64,000 bases of DNA from Streptomyces brevispora (lineage in GTDB: Bacteria > Actinomycetota > Actinomycetes > Streptomycetales > Streptomycetaceae), in NCBI RefSeq assembly GCF_007829885.1, contig NZ_VIWW01000001.1, positions 372,001 through 436,000 on the forward strand, given 5' to 3'. Positions 1 through 7,803 of this stretch are shown here, piece after piece (position 1 is the first letter of the stretch; every line of letters begins with the position of its first letter). The position numbers and the translations under genes were made by a program. The notes under the pieces are model-generated. The model ran no database searches. It was given only the letters and a program-made list of their open reading frames with translations, and was not told where the DNA came from.

Positions 1-558
1 GAGACTTTTCGGACGTCGATCGGACGTTTCGAGCGGGGTTCTGGGCACGGCCCGGCGCGGTGGTGACCGCGGGGCGGCGTGCCGGGGCAGGCTCGTTCCG
101 CTGGGTGCGGACGGCTCGGGCTCGGTCTCGCTTCGGGGCGCGAGGCTCAGGCTGGGGCCCTCAGAAGGCGCGCATTCGACACATACAACGAGCACCGGGC
201 GTCGTGATCGCCTCGGTCGCAAGGGTGCGGCTGCTCGTCGTGGTCATGGCCCAAGTAAAACAGACGTAACGTTCCGCTCGAACCGGTTGTCCGAATAGTG
301 GACGGCCGTGGATGGTGTCCCGGCCTCGGCCCGCCAACCACGGAGATTTCCGGCCACACCGCTGTGACCTGCGGCGATATGGCGGGTTGGCGCTCGTCGG
401 CGCCATCGGTCCCCGGCCCCGGCCGGTCCCGGGCTGTGGCCAAGGCCACGGTCACCGTGCGGCAGGGCGTCGGCGTGGGGCTTCCGGTTCACCGGTCGTC
501 GGCACCTGGGTACGGGGGCGCACGCGGCGGGCCTCCCGGTCCGTAATACCCTCGGCTC
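1..558. other. Region without a clear long gene at the left edge
   Basis: No open frame here has the third-position G+C bias and recognisable protein content of the neighbouring genes. What I can support is a 28-codon minus-strand ORF (161-247, listed separately) and a promoter-like TACCCT at 547-552 serving the gene at 559. The rest probably holds the promoter and leader of a minus-strand gene lying left of the window, but nothing more can be said. Confidence 0.5.
161..247 (-). CDS. Possible short cysteine-containing leader peptide (28 aa)
   Basis: The minus strand encodes a 28-residue peptide starting MTTTSSRTLATEA and ending CMCRMRAF, with two cysteine codons separated by one Met close to the stop. 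A TTTACT hexamer ends six bases before the ATG, so the mRNA could be leaderless. Short leaderless ORFs with clustered cysteine codons near the stop are known in actinobacteria as cysteine-responsive attenuators in front of sulfur-metabolism operons. That role is inference here, because the gene it would precede lies outside the window. It could equally be a chance ORF. Confidence 0.35.
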   Translation of the reverse strand: MTTTSSRTLATEAITTPGARCMCRMRAF

Positions 559-918
559 ATGCTTGACGCCCTGACGATCGCGGTCGGCGTGGCCGCCCTG
601 GCCCTCGCCGCCTGGTGCGGATTCGCCGCCTACCGGGACCAGCCGACCAAGGACTGGCACTTCATCGGGATGGCCGTGGTCTCGGTGCTCGCGCTGGCCC
701 AGCTGGTGGTGGGGATCGTGCAGATGGCCCGCGGCGAGCGGCCGGAGCAGGGCATGACCATCTTCATCGCGTATCTGATCGGGGCCTTCCTCGCCGTACC
801 CGCGGCGGGCTTCCTGTCGCTGAGCGAGCGGACCCGGTGGGGTTCGGTGACGGTGGCGGCGGGCGCGGTGGTGCTGGCCGTACTCGAAGTGCGGCTCTAC
901 GACATCTGGGGAAACTGA
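559..918 (+). CDS. Small integral membrane protein
   Basis: A 119-residue protein with about four hydrophobic segments (roughly residues 2-24, 37-54, 67-88 and 95-113) and almost no soluble part. I recognise no enzymatic motif. The ATG is preceded by TACCCT at 547-552 with six bases between, which fits a leaderless transcript; there is no Shine-Dalgarno sequence. The downstream membrane protein starts two bases after its stop, so the two are probably co-transcribed and may work together. It resembles the many conserved but uncharacterised small membrane proteins of streptomycetes; no function is assigned. Confidence 0.8.
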   Translation: MLDALTIAVGVAALALAAWCGFAAYRDQPTKDWHFIGMAVVSVLALAQLVVGIVQMARGERPEQGMTIFIAYLIGAFLAVPAAGFLSLSERTRWGSVTVAAGAVVLAVLEVRLYDIWGN

Positions 919-920
919 CC

Positions 921-1358
921 GTGACCGACACCGAGCGCACCCCTGCGGCGGCCACCGGCCGGAAGCAGCCGTTCGACCTCGGTACCGGTCCGGGCCGGGT
1001 ACTGGTCTGGTTCTACGGCGTGTTCACCGTGGCGGCGGCCTCCCGTTCGATCGTGCAGATGATCCTGGACTTCGGCAAGGCCCCACTCGCCTATGTGCTG
1101 TCGGCCGTCGCCGCGCTCGTCTACGGCTTCATCACCTATTCGCTGGTGCGCGGCGGCGAGAGGGCGCGCAGGACCGCGCTGGTGTGCTGCGCCGCCGAGC
1201 TCGCCGGGGTGCTGATCGTGGGTACGTGGACGCTGGCCGACCCGTCGGCGTTCGCGGACGCCACCGTCTGGTCGGACTTCGGCAGGGACTACCTGTTCAT
1301 CCCGGTGATCCTGCCGGTCACCGGGATGATCTGGCTGCGCCGCGCGAGGACCGCGTAG
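921..1358 (+). CDS. Small integral membrane protein, second gene of pair
   Basis: A 145-residue protein read from a GTG two bases after the preceding stop. A polar N-terminus of about 30 residues (TDTERTPAAATGRKQ) is followed by four hydrophobic segments near residues 30-48, 53-73, 80-100 and 120-138. The close spacing indicates translational coupling with the upstream membrane protein. No catalytic or transport motif is recognised. A longer in-frame extension upstream overlaps the previous gene and is not believed, because it lacks membrane character and would bury the earlier gene. Function unknown. Confidence 0.75.
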   Translation: MTDTERTPAAATGRKQPFDLGTGPGRVLVWFYGVFTVAAASRSIVQMILDFGKAPLAYVLSAVAALVYGFITYSLVRGGERARRTALVCCAAELAGVLIVGTWTLADPSAFADATVWSDFGRDYLFIPVILPVTGMIWLRRARTA

Positions 1359-1387
1359 GCCCTGCGGACGTCTCCTCGTCACCTGCC

Positions 1388-1891
1388 CTACGCGCTCGTC
1401 ACGTACGCGGCGGCGGAGGCCTCCTTCTCCAGCAGGATCATCCGGACGCCGTCCTGGCCGGTGGTGTTGCCCACGGGGGCGTAGCCCGCCCGGCGGTAGA
1501 GCCGCAGGTTGCTCTCACTGAGGTGTCCGGTGTGCAGCCGGAATCGGACGGCCGACCGCTGGTCGGCGAGTCCGGACTCCGCCGCCCGCAGCAGCCGGGC
1601 TCCGAGGCCGTGTCCCTGGAGCCTGGGGTGGACGCAGAGCCGCCCGATCTCCCCGGTGCCGTCCTGATCCGCCGATCCCCGTACCGAACCGACGACTTCC
1701 TCTCCGAGCCGCGCCACGAACACCAGGTTCGTGGCGATTTCGGCGCGCACGGAGTCGAGGGTCTGGACGAGCGGGTCGATCCGGTAGTTGCTGTACAGCT
1801 CCGCTTCGCTCTGAAAACAGAGGTACTGGAGTTTCAAGATCTGTTCGGCGTCCTGTGTGCCCGCCGCAGAGATGATCACGCTCATGCCCAT
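1388..1891 (-). CDS. GNAT family N-acetyltransferase
   Basis: A 167-residue GCN5-related acetyltransferase. The acetyl-CoA binding signature is visible as the strand IGRLCVHPRLQGHGLGARLL, containing the Q/R-x-x-G-x-G/A loop (QGHGLG), followed by a C-terminal NLRLYRRAGYAPVG segment typical of GNAT motif B. The start is taken at 1891 (MGMSVII) because a GGGAGG ribosome site lies nine bases upstream at 1901-1906; an upstream ATG at 1912 and a downstream one at 1885 are alternatives. The acceptor substrate cannot be told from sequence. It converges on the membrane-protein pair with only a 29-base gap. Confidence 0.85.
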   Translation of the reverse strand: MGMSVIISAAGTQDAEQILKLQYLCFQSEAELYSNYRIDPLVQTLDSVRAEIATNLVFVARLGEEVVGSVRGSADQDGTGEIGRLCVHPRLQGHGLGARLLRAAESGLADQRSAVRFRLHTGHLSESNLRLYRRAGYAPVGNTTGQDGVRMILLEKEASAAAYVTSA

Positions 1892-1928
1892 CCGCGCATG
1901 CCTCCCGCTCACCTGATCCGCCGGTTGT

Positions 1929-2495
1929 CTACCGCTCCTTTCCCCGCAGTTCAGGAGCTACAACCTCCGCCGCCAGCATTCTGCGCAGACATCCAAGGCA
2001 TCGGGAACGGATCGGACCCAAACTCCCCTGTGACATACCCAACTCCCCTGCGATCTCCCGGTAGGTGGGATCGCTCGGCGCGAGCATCGCGGTCAGCAGG
2101 CGTGCGCAGCGGGCGGGCAGCCGGTCCACCGCCGCGCGCAGCACCCGGCGTTCGTCGGCGCCGGCGAACGCCCGCTCCGGGCAGCCGGCCGGATCGGGGG
2201 CGGTCTCGTCGCGGTAGGGCCGTTCGTGCCGGGCGGTGCGGCGGGCCCGGCGGGCCTCGCCCCGTACGGTGTCGCGCACCCAGCGGGCGGCGTCCTTCGG
2301 CGGTCCGTGCTCCGGCAGCCGCTCCAGCAGACGTAGCCAGACGGCCTGTTCGAGATCGGCGGGGTCGACGGCGGCGCCGGTGGCCACGGCAGCCGCCTCG
2401 GCCCCGGCCTCGGCGCTGACCAGCGGATACAGGGCCCGGACGACGGCCGCGGGGGCCGGCAGGGGCAGTGCCGAGGAAAGATCGAGAAGCGTCAT
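1929..2495 (-). CDS. RNA polymerase sigma factor, small sigma-70 family member
   Basis: A 188-residue protein with an N-terminal region-2-like segment (DLEQAVWLRLLERLPEHGPPKDAARWV, about residues 60-85) and a C-terminal region-4 helix-turn-helix (RLPARCARLLTAMLAPSDPTYREIAGELGMSQGSLGPIRSRC, split here only by description). Region 4 ends in CLGCLRRML as in other streptomycete relatives. The start at 2495 (MTLLDLSS) has GGGTGGA upstream; a longer in-frame start at 2543 is less likely. It is shorter and more divergent than classical ECF factors, and no anti-sigma gene adjoins it. The promoters it serves are unknown. Confidence 0.75.
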   Translation of the reverse strand: MTLLDLSSALPLPAPAAVVRALYPLVSAEAGAEAAAVATGAAVDPADLEQAVWLRLLERLPEHGPPKDAARWVRDTVRGEARRARRTARHERPYRDETAPDPAGCPERAFAGADERRVLRAAVDRLPARCARLLTAMLAPSDPTYREIAGELGMSQGSLGPIRSRCLGCLRRMLAAEVVAPELRGKER

Positions 2496-2543
2496 GGATC
2501 CACCCGACGCCCTTCGGTGGCAGCTGGTTGCCGAACCGGGCAA

Positions 2544-2613
2544 GCACCACCCGACCGGGGCACGCCCCGGCCGGGTGCTGACGGCCCGGCCCGCCCGTCG
2601 GCCGGGGCGGGCC
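2544..2613. terminator. Two GC-rich hairpins after the glycerophosphodiesterase gene
   Basis: The gap between the glpQ-like stop and the sigma-factor start holds a hairpin built on CCGGGG-CACG-CCCCGG (2555-2570, with an AGCAC/GTGCT outer extension at 2544-2548 and 2575-2579) and a second with nine-base arms at 2588-2596 and 2605-2613. No T tract follows, as usual in this genus. They probably end the minus-strand glpQ transcript. Confidence 0.5.
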
Positions 2614-2615
2614 CG

Positions 2616-3791
2616 CTACCTGCCCGTGAAGTCCGCCGCCGCGAGCAGCGCCGTGTCCGCGTTGTCGGAGAAGATCCCGTCGATGCCCGTCGCGAAGTAC
2701 GCGGCGAAGGCGCCGAACGCGTCGCCGTACGCGTTGGGGTCGCTGCCGCGCCGGAAGTCGGCGGGCAGGAAGGTGTTCTCGTTGCGCATCGTGTACGGGT
2801 GCAGGATCAGCCCCTGGGCGTGCGCGTCGCGCACCAGGGTGGTGGGCGCGGTGAGCCTGCCGGAGCCGTCCTTGGGGATGATCAGGTCCAGGGTGGGGCC
2901 GATGCCCTGGGCGAAGGAGGCCATCCACTTCAGGCCCGCGGGCTTCACCAGATCGTCGGTGGTGCGGGTGTCTCCGGTCGCCGTGAAGTCCCAGGGCCGG
3001 GTGCCGGCGCCGGAGAGCAGGACGACGCGCGGGGTGGCGACGAGCTTCGACAGCCGCTGGATGCTGCTGGGTTCGAAGGACTGGAGGATGAGCGGCGACT
3101 GGGCGCGGTGGCGGTCGTAGCGGCGCAGCAGTGTGACGAGCCGCTCCTCCAGGCCGAGGCCGAGGCCGCGGAAGTAGGTGGGGTGCTTGGTCTCGACGTA
3201 CAGCCAGACGGGCTTTCCGCGCCTGCGGCCCTCCCGGTCGGCCCAGCGCAGGACTTCCTCGAAGGTGGGGATCTCCCAGCGGCCGTCGTAGAGCGTGTTC
3301 CTCTGGCGGTTGCCCGGGATGCGCTCGGTGGCGCGCAGCGTCTTCAGTTCGGCGAGGGTGAAGTCCTCGGTGAACCAGCCGGTGAGGGGGACGCCGTCAA
3401 CCGTCTTCGTGGTCCTGCGGCTTGCGAATTCGGGGTGGGCGGAGACATCGGTGGTGGCGGTGATGTCGTTCTCGTGACGGCAGACGAGGTGGCCGTCCCT
3501 GGTCGGCACCAGGTCCTGCTCGATGATGTGCGCGCCCATGTCGAGGGCCAGCTGGTACGAGCCGAGGGTGTGCTCGGGGCGGTAACCGCTGGTGCCCCGG
3601 TGTCCGATGACGGTCGGCACCGGCAGGTCGAGGCGGTGGCCGGGGCCGCCGCCTTGGCCACCGGACCGTTCCTCGGTGTTCCCGGCGGCCCGTGCCGTCC
3701 CGGAGAGGCCGATGGCCGCGGTACCGAGTACCGCGGCTCCCACGCCCATGACGGTCCGTCGTCCGGGAGTGGCCTGCGTGCGCTCTGTCAT
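2616..3791 (-). CDS. glpQ: Secreted glycerophosphodiester phosphodiesterase
   Basis: A 391-residue GDPD-family enzyme expected to hydrolyse glycerophosphodiesters to glycerol 3-phosphate and an alcohol. After a Tat-like signal (GRRTVMGVGAAVLG then ...SGTARA) the catalytic start IGHRGTSGYRPEHTLGSY is clear: the HRG histidine, the PEHT glutamate, and then EQDLVPTRDGHLVCRHE with the metal-binding and second catalytic histidine. A C-terminal DGIFSDNAD matches the family. ATG at 3791 is chosen because GAGGAG lies upstream and it gives a proper signal peptide; an upstream ATG at 3890 would bury the signal. Two glpQ-type genes are usual in streptomycetes, often phosphate-responsive; no PHO box was recognised here. 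Confidence 0.9.
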   Translation of the reverse strand: MTERTQATPGRRTVMGVGAAVLGTAAIGLSGTARAAGNTEERSGGQGGGPGHRLDLPVPTVIGHRGTSGYRPEHTLGSYQLALDMGAHIIEQDLVPTRDGHLVCRHENDITATTDVSAHPEFASRRTTKTVDGVPLTGWFTEDFTLAELKTLRATERIPGNRQRNTLYDGRWEIPTFEEVLRWADREGRRRGKPVWLYVETKHPTYFRGLGLGLEERLVTLLRRYDRHRAQSPLILQSFEPSSIQRLSKLVATPRVVLLSGAGTRPWDFTATGDTRTTDDLVKPAGLKWMASFAQGIGPTLDLIIPKDGSGRLTAPTTLVRDAHAQGLILHPYTMRNENTFLPADFRRGSDPNAYGDAFGAFAAYFATGIDGIFSDNADTALLAAADFTGR

Positions 3792-4023
3792 GAATGCTCC
3801 TCGCATGTGATGTCCGGCACCTGCCGAGCGAGGCCCGAGCGTAGGCAGCGCGGTGGTCCGGACGGCGGCACCTGGGGCAACATGACGCAAACACGTGTCA
3901 ACACTGCGTATCCACCGGATGAACCCGATGTGCGATCATCCAGAACCCGCGAGTATCGTCCTCACCTGCATGTACCGCTCAATCCGTCGCTCGGCCGGCC
4001 CGGCCACTACACCGGAGGAACCG

Positions 4024-4695
4024 TTGTCCCGACTCGCACTCATCAAGGCAGTGCTCGGACCGATCCTGCGCCTGATGTTCCGGCCGCGGATGGAGGGCAT
4101 CGAGAACATTCCGGGATCCGGGCCGGTGATCCTCGCGGGAAACCACCTCACGTTCATCGACTCGATGATCATGCCGATCTGCTGCGACCGTCCGGTGTTC
4201 TTCATCGGCAAGGACGAGTACGTCACGGGCAAGGGCCTCAAGGGCCGTCTGATGGCCTGGTTCTTCACGGGTGTCGGCATGATCCCGGTGGACCGGGACG
4301 GCGGCCGCGGTGGTGTCGCGGCGCTGATGACGGGCCGCCGGGTGCTGGAGCAGGGCAAGGCCTTCGCGATCTACCCGGAGGGCACCCGCTCCCCCGACGG
4401 CCGCCTCTACCGGGGCCGTACGGGCATCGCGCGGCTGACCCTGATGACCGGTGCGCCGGTCGTGCCGTTCGCGATGATCGGCACGGACAAGCTCCAGCCG
4501 GGCGGCTCGGGTGTGCCCCGGCCGGGGAAGGTCACGGTCCGCTTCGGTGAGCCGATGGAGTTCTCGCGCTACGAGGGCATGGACCGCGACCGCTATGTGC
4601 TGCGGGCGGTGACGGACTCCGTGATGGCCGAGGTGATGCGGCTGTCCGGTCAGGAGTATGTCGACATGTATGCGACGAAAGCCAAGGCCGCTTGA
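4024..4695 (+). CDS. plsC: 1-acylglycerol-3-phosphate acyltransferase family protein
   Basis: A 223-residue PlsC-type acyltransferase that would acylate lysophosphatidic acid or a related lysophospholipid at the membrane. Motif I is NHLTFID (the H-x4-D catalytic pair), motif III is YPEGTRSPDGRLYRG, and PVVPFAMIGTDKL forms motif IV. The start is a TTG at 4024, with GGAGGA at 4014-4019; the frame stays open upstream to 3895 but that stretch has no family resemblance and no ribosome site. A phosphodiesterase and an acyltransferase of phospholipid metabolism are thus neighbours but divergently transcribed. A perfect hairpin follows the stop. Confidence 0.88.
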   Translation: MSRLALIKAVLGPILRLMFRPRMEGIENIPGSGPVILAGNHLTFIDSMIMPICCDRPVFFIGKDEYVTGKGLKGRLMAWFFTGVGMIPVDRDGGRGGVAALMTGRRVLEQGKAFAIYPEGTRSPDGRLYRGRTGIARLTLMTGAPVVPFAMIGTDKLQPGGSGVPRPGKVTVRFGEPMEFSRYEGMDRDRYVLRAVTDSVMAEVMRLSGQEYVDMYATKAKAA

Positions 4696-4720
4696 GCCGA
4701 CGCGGGACTCCGCGTCGCGG

Positions 4721-4771
4721 ACATGTGGAAGGGCCCGTACCCCGGTTGGGGGTACGGGCCCTTCCACATGT
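4721..4771. terminator. Bidirectional terminator, 23-bp perfect stem
   Basis: The arms at 4721-4743 and 4749-4771 (starting ACATGTGGAAGGGCCCGTAC) are perfect inverted copies around the five-base loop GGTTG. It sits between the converging plsC and trmO genes and probably terminates both. Confidence 0.9.
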
Positions 4772-4802
4772 CAGTTCCACCCGTCCGGCTCAGAGGGACG
4801 GT

Positions 4803-5270
4803 TCACGGCCGGAAGTAATCCGACATCACGTCGCCGACCCATTCGGGCTGCTTGATGTCCACCGGGCGGAACTCCGCCATCGTCGGCTTCAGGTCAATGA
4901 CCGGGGTGCCCGAGACCGCGTCGAGGCCCACCACCGTGAGTTCGCGTCCGTGGACGGACTCGATGGCGCAGCACGTCACCCCGATGCGGTTCGGCCTGCG
5001 GGGGCCACGGCCGGCGAAGACGCCGACGGGCGGGAGGTCGGAGCGGCCGCGGTAGGGGCGGGGCTCGCGGTGGTCGTCGTGTTCCGGGAACCGGTCGAAG
5101 ACGAAGAGAACCTCCACGTGGGAGAAGCCCTCCAGGCCCTGCAGGCACATCTCGCCGAAACGCTCGTCGACGGTGATCGTGCTGCGGACGGCACCCCAGT
5201 TGTCCGTGTGCTGGACGTCGGTCCGGTCGTTGCGGACCGTGCCTATCGGTGTGATCTCGAAGCTCGGCAT
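4803..5270 (-). CDS. trmO: TrmO-type tRNA (t6A37) N6-methyltransferase
   Basis: A 155-residue protein of the YaeB/TsaA/TrmO family, a SAM-dependent beta-barrel enzyme that methylates N6-threonylcarbamoyladenosine at tRNA position 37. Visible hallmarks are the N-terminal ITPIGTVRN, the GLEGFSHVEVLFVFDRF segment, the FAGRGPRRPNRIGVTCC cofactor-binding loop and the C-terminal GTPVIDLKP. Length matches the short actinobacterial versions that lack the extra C-terminal domain of the E. coli enzyme. The target is inferred from family; methylation of other substrates cannot be excluded. Confidence 0.85.
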   Translation of the reverse strand: MPSFEITPIGTVRNDRTDVQHTDNWGAVRSTITVDERFGEMCLQGLEGFSHVEVLFVFDRFPEHDDHREPRPYRGRSDLPPVGVFAGRGPRRPNRIGVTCCAIESVHGRELTVVGLDAVSGTPVIDLKPTMAEFRPVDIKQPEWVGDVMSDYFRP

Positions 5271-5372
5271 GGCAAGAGTTCTATCGCTTGGGTCGGTGTT
5301 GTGCCCAGACGCGAACGGCCGCGGGGTGCCGTTTCCGCGGCCGCGTGCCCGGCTCGGGTTACGGGACGGCCC

Positions 5373-6917
5373 TCATGCGTGCACGATGCCTTCCTCCAGT
5401 TCCTGGCCGCGCAGCAGGAACCAGGCAGCGACCGCGGTCGCCAGCAGGACGGCCGCGCCGACGCCCGCGGCGAGCCGCAGCCCCTCGAGGAACGCGTCCT
5501 GCGCCGCGGAGACCAGGGCGGTCCCCTGTTGCTCCGTGAGCGTCTTGGCCGCTTCGACGGCGCCGCCCAGTGATTCGTGGGCGGCCGACGAGGTGGGAGC
5601 CGGGACCCCCGGCGGGGTGGCGAAGTCCTGGTAGACCCCGGTGACGATGGAGCCGAGCAGGGCGATGCCGAGGGCGGCACCGAGCTCGTACGCCGTCTCG
5701 GAGACCGCGGACGCGGAGCCCGCGTGCTCCTTCGGGACGCTGGAGAGGATCACGTCGGAGGTCACCGTGAAGGCGAGACCCGCGCCCACGCCCACGACCA
5801 GGAGGAGCGCGCCGATCAGTGGATAGGCGGTGTCCTTGTGGATCGCGGCGACCGCGGCCAGCGCCAGGCCGATCGCCGCGAGGCCCCCGGTCACCACGGA
5901 CCATACCGAGAAGCGGCGGGCGGCGGCTCCGGCCAGCAGACCCGCGGTGACCGCTCCGATGGCCGCGGGCAGTTCGGCGAGTCCCGCCTCCAGCGGTCCG
6001 CGTCCCTGGACCAGTTGCAGGAACTGGGAGAGGAAGAAGACCAGGCCGGACAGGCCGAGGATGGTCAGCAGATCGGCGAGCACGGCGCCGGAGAAACCCC
6101 GGTGGTGGAAGAGCCGCATGTCCAGCAGCGGCGCGGGGAGCCGGAACTGCCTGCGTACGAACCAGACGAGCGCGCCCACTCCCCCGACGCCCGCGAGGGC
6201 GACCGGCCAGCTGCCGCCGTTTGCCGCCAGCTCCTTGATGGCGTACACGACTCCGATCATGCCGACGAGCGAGAGCCCCACGCTGACCATGTCCCACGGT
6301 CCGGGCGCGGGGTTCTTCGACTCGGGGATCAGCTTGATGCCGACCACGACGAGCACGGCCATGACCGGCAGGTTGATCAGGAAGACCGAGCCCCACCAGA
6401 AGTGCTCCAGGAGGAATCCGCCGACGACGGGGCCGACCGCCGCACCGGCCGAGGCCATCGCCCCCCAGATGCCGATGGCGAGGCTCCGCTCGCGCGCGTC
6501 GTGGAAGAGGTTGCGGATCAGGGCGAGCGTGGACGGCATCAGAGTGGCGCCCGCGACACCGAGCAGGGCGCGCGCCAGGATCATCATCTCCGGCGACGAC
6601 GCGTAGGCGTTGAGCACCGAGACCGCACCGAAGGCGGTGGCTCCGCAGAGCAGCAGCTTCTTGCGGCCGATGCGGTCACCGAGGCTGCCCATGGAGACGA
6701 GGAGTCCGGCGATGACGAAGGAGTAGACGTCACCGATCCAGAGCAGCTGGGTGCCGGTGGGCTCCAGGTCCTCGCTGAGGAACGGGGTCGCCAGGCCGAG
6801 CACGGTCGCGTCGACGGCGACCAGCAGCACCGCGAGTACGAGCACGGCCAGCGCGACCCACCGCCCGGGCCGGCGCAACTCGGTCGGAGGCTCCGGGTGC
6901 TGTTCCACGCTGCTCAT
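5373..6917 (-). CDS. MFS multidrug efflux transporter, DHA2 (14-TM) type
   Basis: A 514-residue major-facilitator protein, probably a proton-coupled drug exporter. The N-terminal segment has VDATVLGLATPFLSEDL (TM1 with its conserved acidic residue) and the motif A loop GSLGDRIGRKKLLL, followed by the ALLGVAGATLMPSTLALI motif C region typical of QacA/SmvA-like pumps. About 14 hydrophobic segments are present. Its ATG overlaps the stop of the upstream tetR gene (ATGA), so the pump is translationally coupled to its presumed repressor. Substrate unknown; quaternary ammonium compounds or an antibiotic are plausible from the subfamily. Confidence 0.9.
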   Translation of the reverse strand: MSSVEQHPEPPTELRRPGRWVALAVLVLAVLLVAVDATVLGLATPFLSEDLEPTGTQLLWIGDVYSFVIAGLLVSMGSLGDRIGRKKLLLCGATAFGAVSVLNAYASSPEMMILARALLGVAGATLMPSTLALIRNLFHDARERSLAIGIWGAMASAGAAVGPVVGGFLLEHFWWGSVFLINLPVMAVLVVVGIKLIPESKNPAPGPWDMVSVGLSLVGMIGVVYAIKELAANGGSWPVALAGVGGVGALVWFVRRQFRLPAPLLDMRLFHHRGFSGAVLADLLTILGLSGLVFFLSQFLQLVQGRGPLEAGLAELPAAIGAVTAGLLAGAAARRFSVWSVVTGGLAAIGLALAAVAAIHKDTAYPLIGALLLVVGVGAGLAFTVTSDVILSSVPKEHAGSASAVSETAYELGAALGIALLGSIVTGVYQDFATPPGVPAPTSSAAHESLGGAVEAAKTLTEQQGTALVSAAQDAFLEGLRLAAGVGAAVLLATAVAAWFLLRGQELEEGIVHA

Positions 6918-7465
6918 TGCTCCACGCTCCGGCGTGCGCCGCCGAGCAGCAACTCGACGATCATGTACTGGAAGTCCTGTGCGGCCACCCGGCCCACCTG
7001 GACGGCCCACGCGCCGGAGCCGATGAGCCCGTAGAGGGCCTCGGTCAGCCAGGCCGGGGGCAGGTCGATGCGGAATTCGCCGCGCTCCTGGCCGCGCCGG
7101 AAGAAGGCGGCGACCCGGGCGTCCAGCCGGTCCCAGCCGTCGTTCAGGTCGTCGCCCTCGAAGAGTTGGTTCTCGGACACGAGGAAGGCGAGAAGCCCGG
7201 CGCTCGGTTCGACGGCGGCGACGAAGCGGCGCAACGCCTCCTGCGAGGTGCCCTGATCGAGCTCGGCGACGTCGAGCGCCGCTTCGAACTCCTGGATTCC
7301 CAGGTTCTCCAGCGCCCGGACCAGGGCGTCCCGCCCGGCGAAGTGCCGGTGCAGGGTGGCGCGGCCGATGCCCGCGGCCTTGGCGACCTCGTCCATGGTG
7401 GCGGTCGATTTACGGGTCAGCAGGGCGGCGGCGCTGCGCAGCACCTGCTCACGATCGAGAGTCAT
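6914..7465 (-). CDS. TetR family transcriptional repressor of the adjacent MFS pump
   Basis: A 183-residue TetR-type regulator. The N-terminal helix-turn-helix reads STATMDEVAKAAGIGRATLHRHFAGRDALVRA (described in two parts), and the C-terminal two thirds are helical and variable, as expected for the ligand pocket. It is the first gene of the tetR-MFS operon and shares four bases with the pump. A palindrome TGAGAC-N6-GTCTCA lies 19 bases upstream of its ATG, and TAATCT lies six bases upstream, so transcription is probably leaderless and autorepressed. The inducer is unknown. Confidence 0.88.
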   Translation of the reverse strand: MTLDREQVLRSAAALLTRKSTATMDEVAKAAGIGRATLHRHFAGRDALVRALENLGIQEFEAALDVAELDQGTSQEALRRFVAAVEPSAGLLAFLVSENQLFEGDDLNDGWDRLDARVAAFFRRGQERGEFRIDLPPAWLTEALYGLIGSGAWAVQVGRVAAQDFQYMIVELLLGGARRSVEQ

Positions 7466-7470
7466 GAGAC

Positions 7471-7502
7471 AAGATTAACCCATTTGAGACACCAACGTCT
7501 CA
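7471..7502 (-). promoter_or_regulatory. tetR promoter and operator palindrome
   Basis: On the minus strand TAATCT (forward 7472-7477) lies six bases before the tetR ATG, fitting a leaderless start. The inverted repeat TGAGAC-ACCAAC-GTCTCA (7485-7502) overlaps the expected spacer of that promoter; a third TGAGAC copy is at 7465-7470. This is a good candidate operator for the TetR protein. Confidence 0.6.
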
Positions 7503-7639
7503 CTCTCGCTGCCGATGAAGGTCTGATGCCAGGTTCTGGGTACACGGACGCCGTGCGGTGAGTGATCCGCTTGCCGGTCATCCGGCGGGCCATGAGGCCG
7601 GACGGGAGGGGGCCGACTGCAGGCCCCGTATCGTGGCGG

Positions 7640-7681
7640 TCAGCCCCGGTGCGCCGGGCTCCGGCCGGAGGGTCGGAACAT
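7640..7681 (-). CDS. 13-codon mini-ORF behind the RAE-overlapping minus-strand promoter
   Basis: A tiny ORF (MFRPSGRSPAHRG) follows an excellent ribosome site AAGGAG (forward 7692-7697), either from ATG at 7681 or from GTG at 7684. The promoter just upstream (TTGCCG, 17 bases, TATAAG) is also strong. It may be the surviving 5' end of a lost gene, a regulatory leader peptide, or chance; no similarity is recognised. Confidence 0.3.
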   Translation of the reverse strand: MFRPSGRSPAHRG

Positions 7682-7708
7682 CACGAACCCACTCCTTGCC
7701 ACTTTTAA

Positions 7709-7737
7709 CTTATAGCGCACGGGGGGGCTTGCGGCAA
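7709..7737 (-). promoter_or_regulatory. Strong minus-strand promoter overlapping the RAE
   Basis: Reading the minus strand, TTGCCG (forward 7732-7737), a 17-base spacer and TATAAG (forward 7709-7714) form a near-ideal sigma-70-type promoter. Its -35 box is inside the rifamycin-associated element, so a RAE-binding regulator would act on it directly. The transcript would run towards the mini-ORF at 7681 and possibly on to the tetR-MFS operon. Confidence 0.55.
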
Positions 7738-7742
7738 GACCC
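7724..7742 (+). promoter_or_regulatory. Rifamycin-associated element (RAE), 18 of 19 bases
   Basis: GGGGCTTGCGGCAAGACCC at 7724-7742 differs by one base (A for G at position 16) from the RAE consensus as I remember it, GGGGCTTGCGGCAAGGCCC, an imperfect palindrome that drives rifamycin-inducible expression of resistance genes (phosphotransferase, glycosyltransferase, monooxygenase, HelR) in actinomycetes. It lies 61 bases before a glycosyltransferase remnant and 460 bases before helR. A forward CAGAAT at 7754-7759 could be the -10 box of the rightward promoter. Confidence 0.8.
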
Positions 7743-7803
7743 GGGTCATGGCGCAGAATCATCGGCCGAGGCCAGAATCTTGCGGAAATGGGTGAGTCAC
7801 GAA

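Noticed and set aside
2236..4550. Long plus-strand open frames across the sigma-factor and glpQ region
   Set aside because: They are antisense shadows of clear minus-strand genes with normal family motifs; their translations are low-complexity Arg/Pro/Gly-rich and have no recognisable domains.
5577..7034. A 485-codon plus-strand open frame opposite the MFS transporter
   Set aside because: Composition is typical of a high-G+C antisense frame (Arg, Gly, Asp, Glu runs) and the minus strand encodes a convincing 14-helix transporter.
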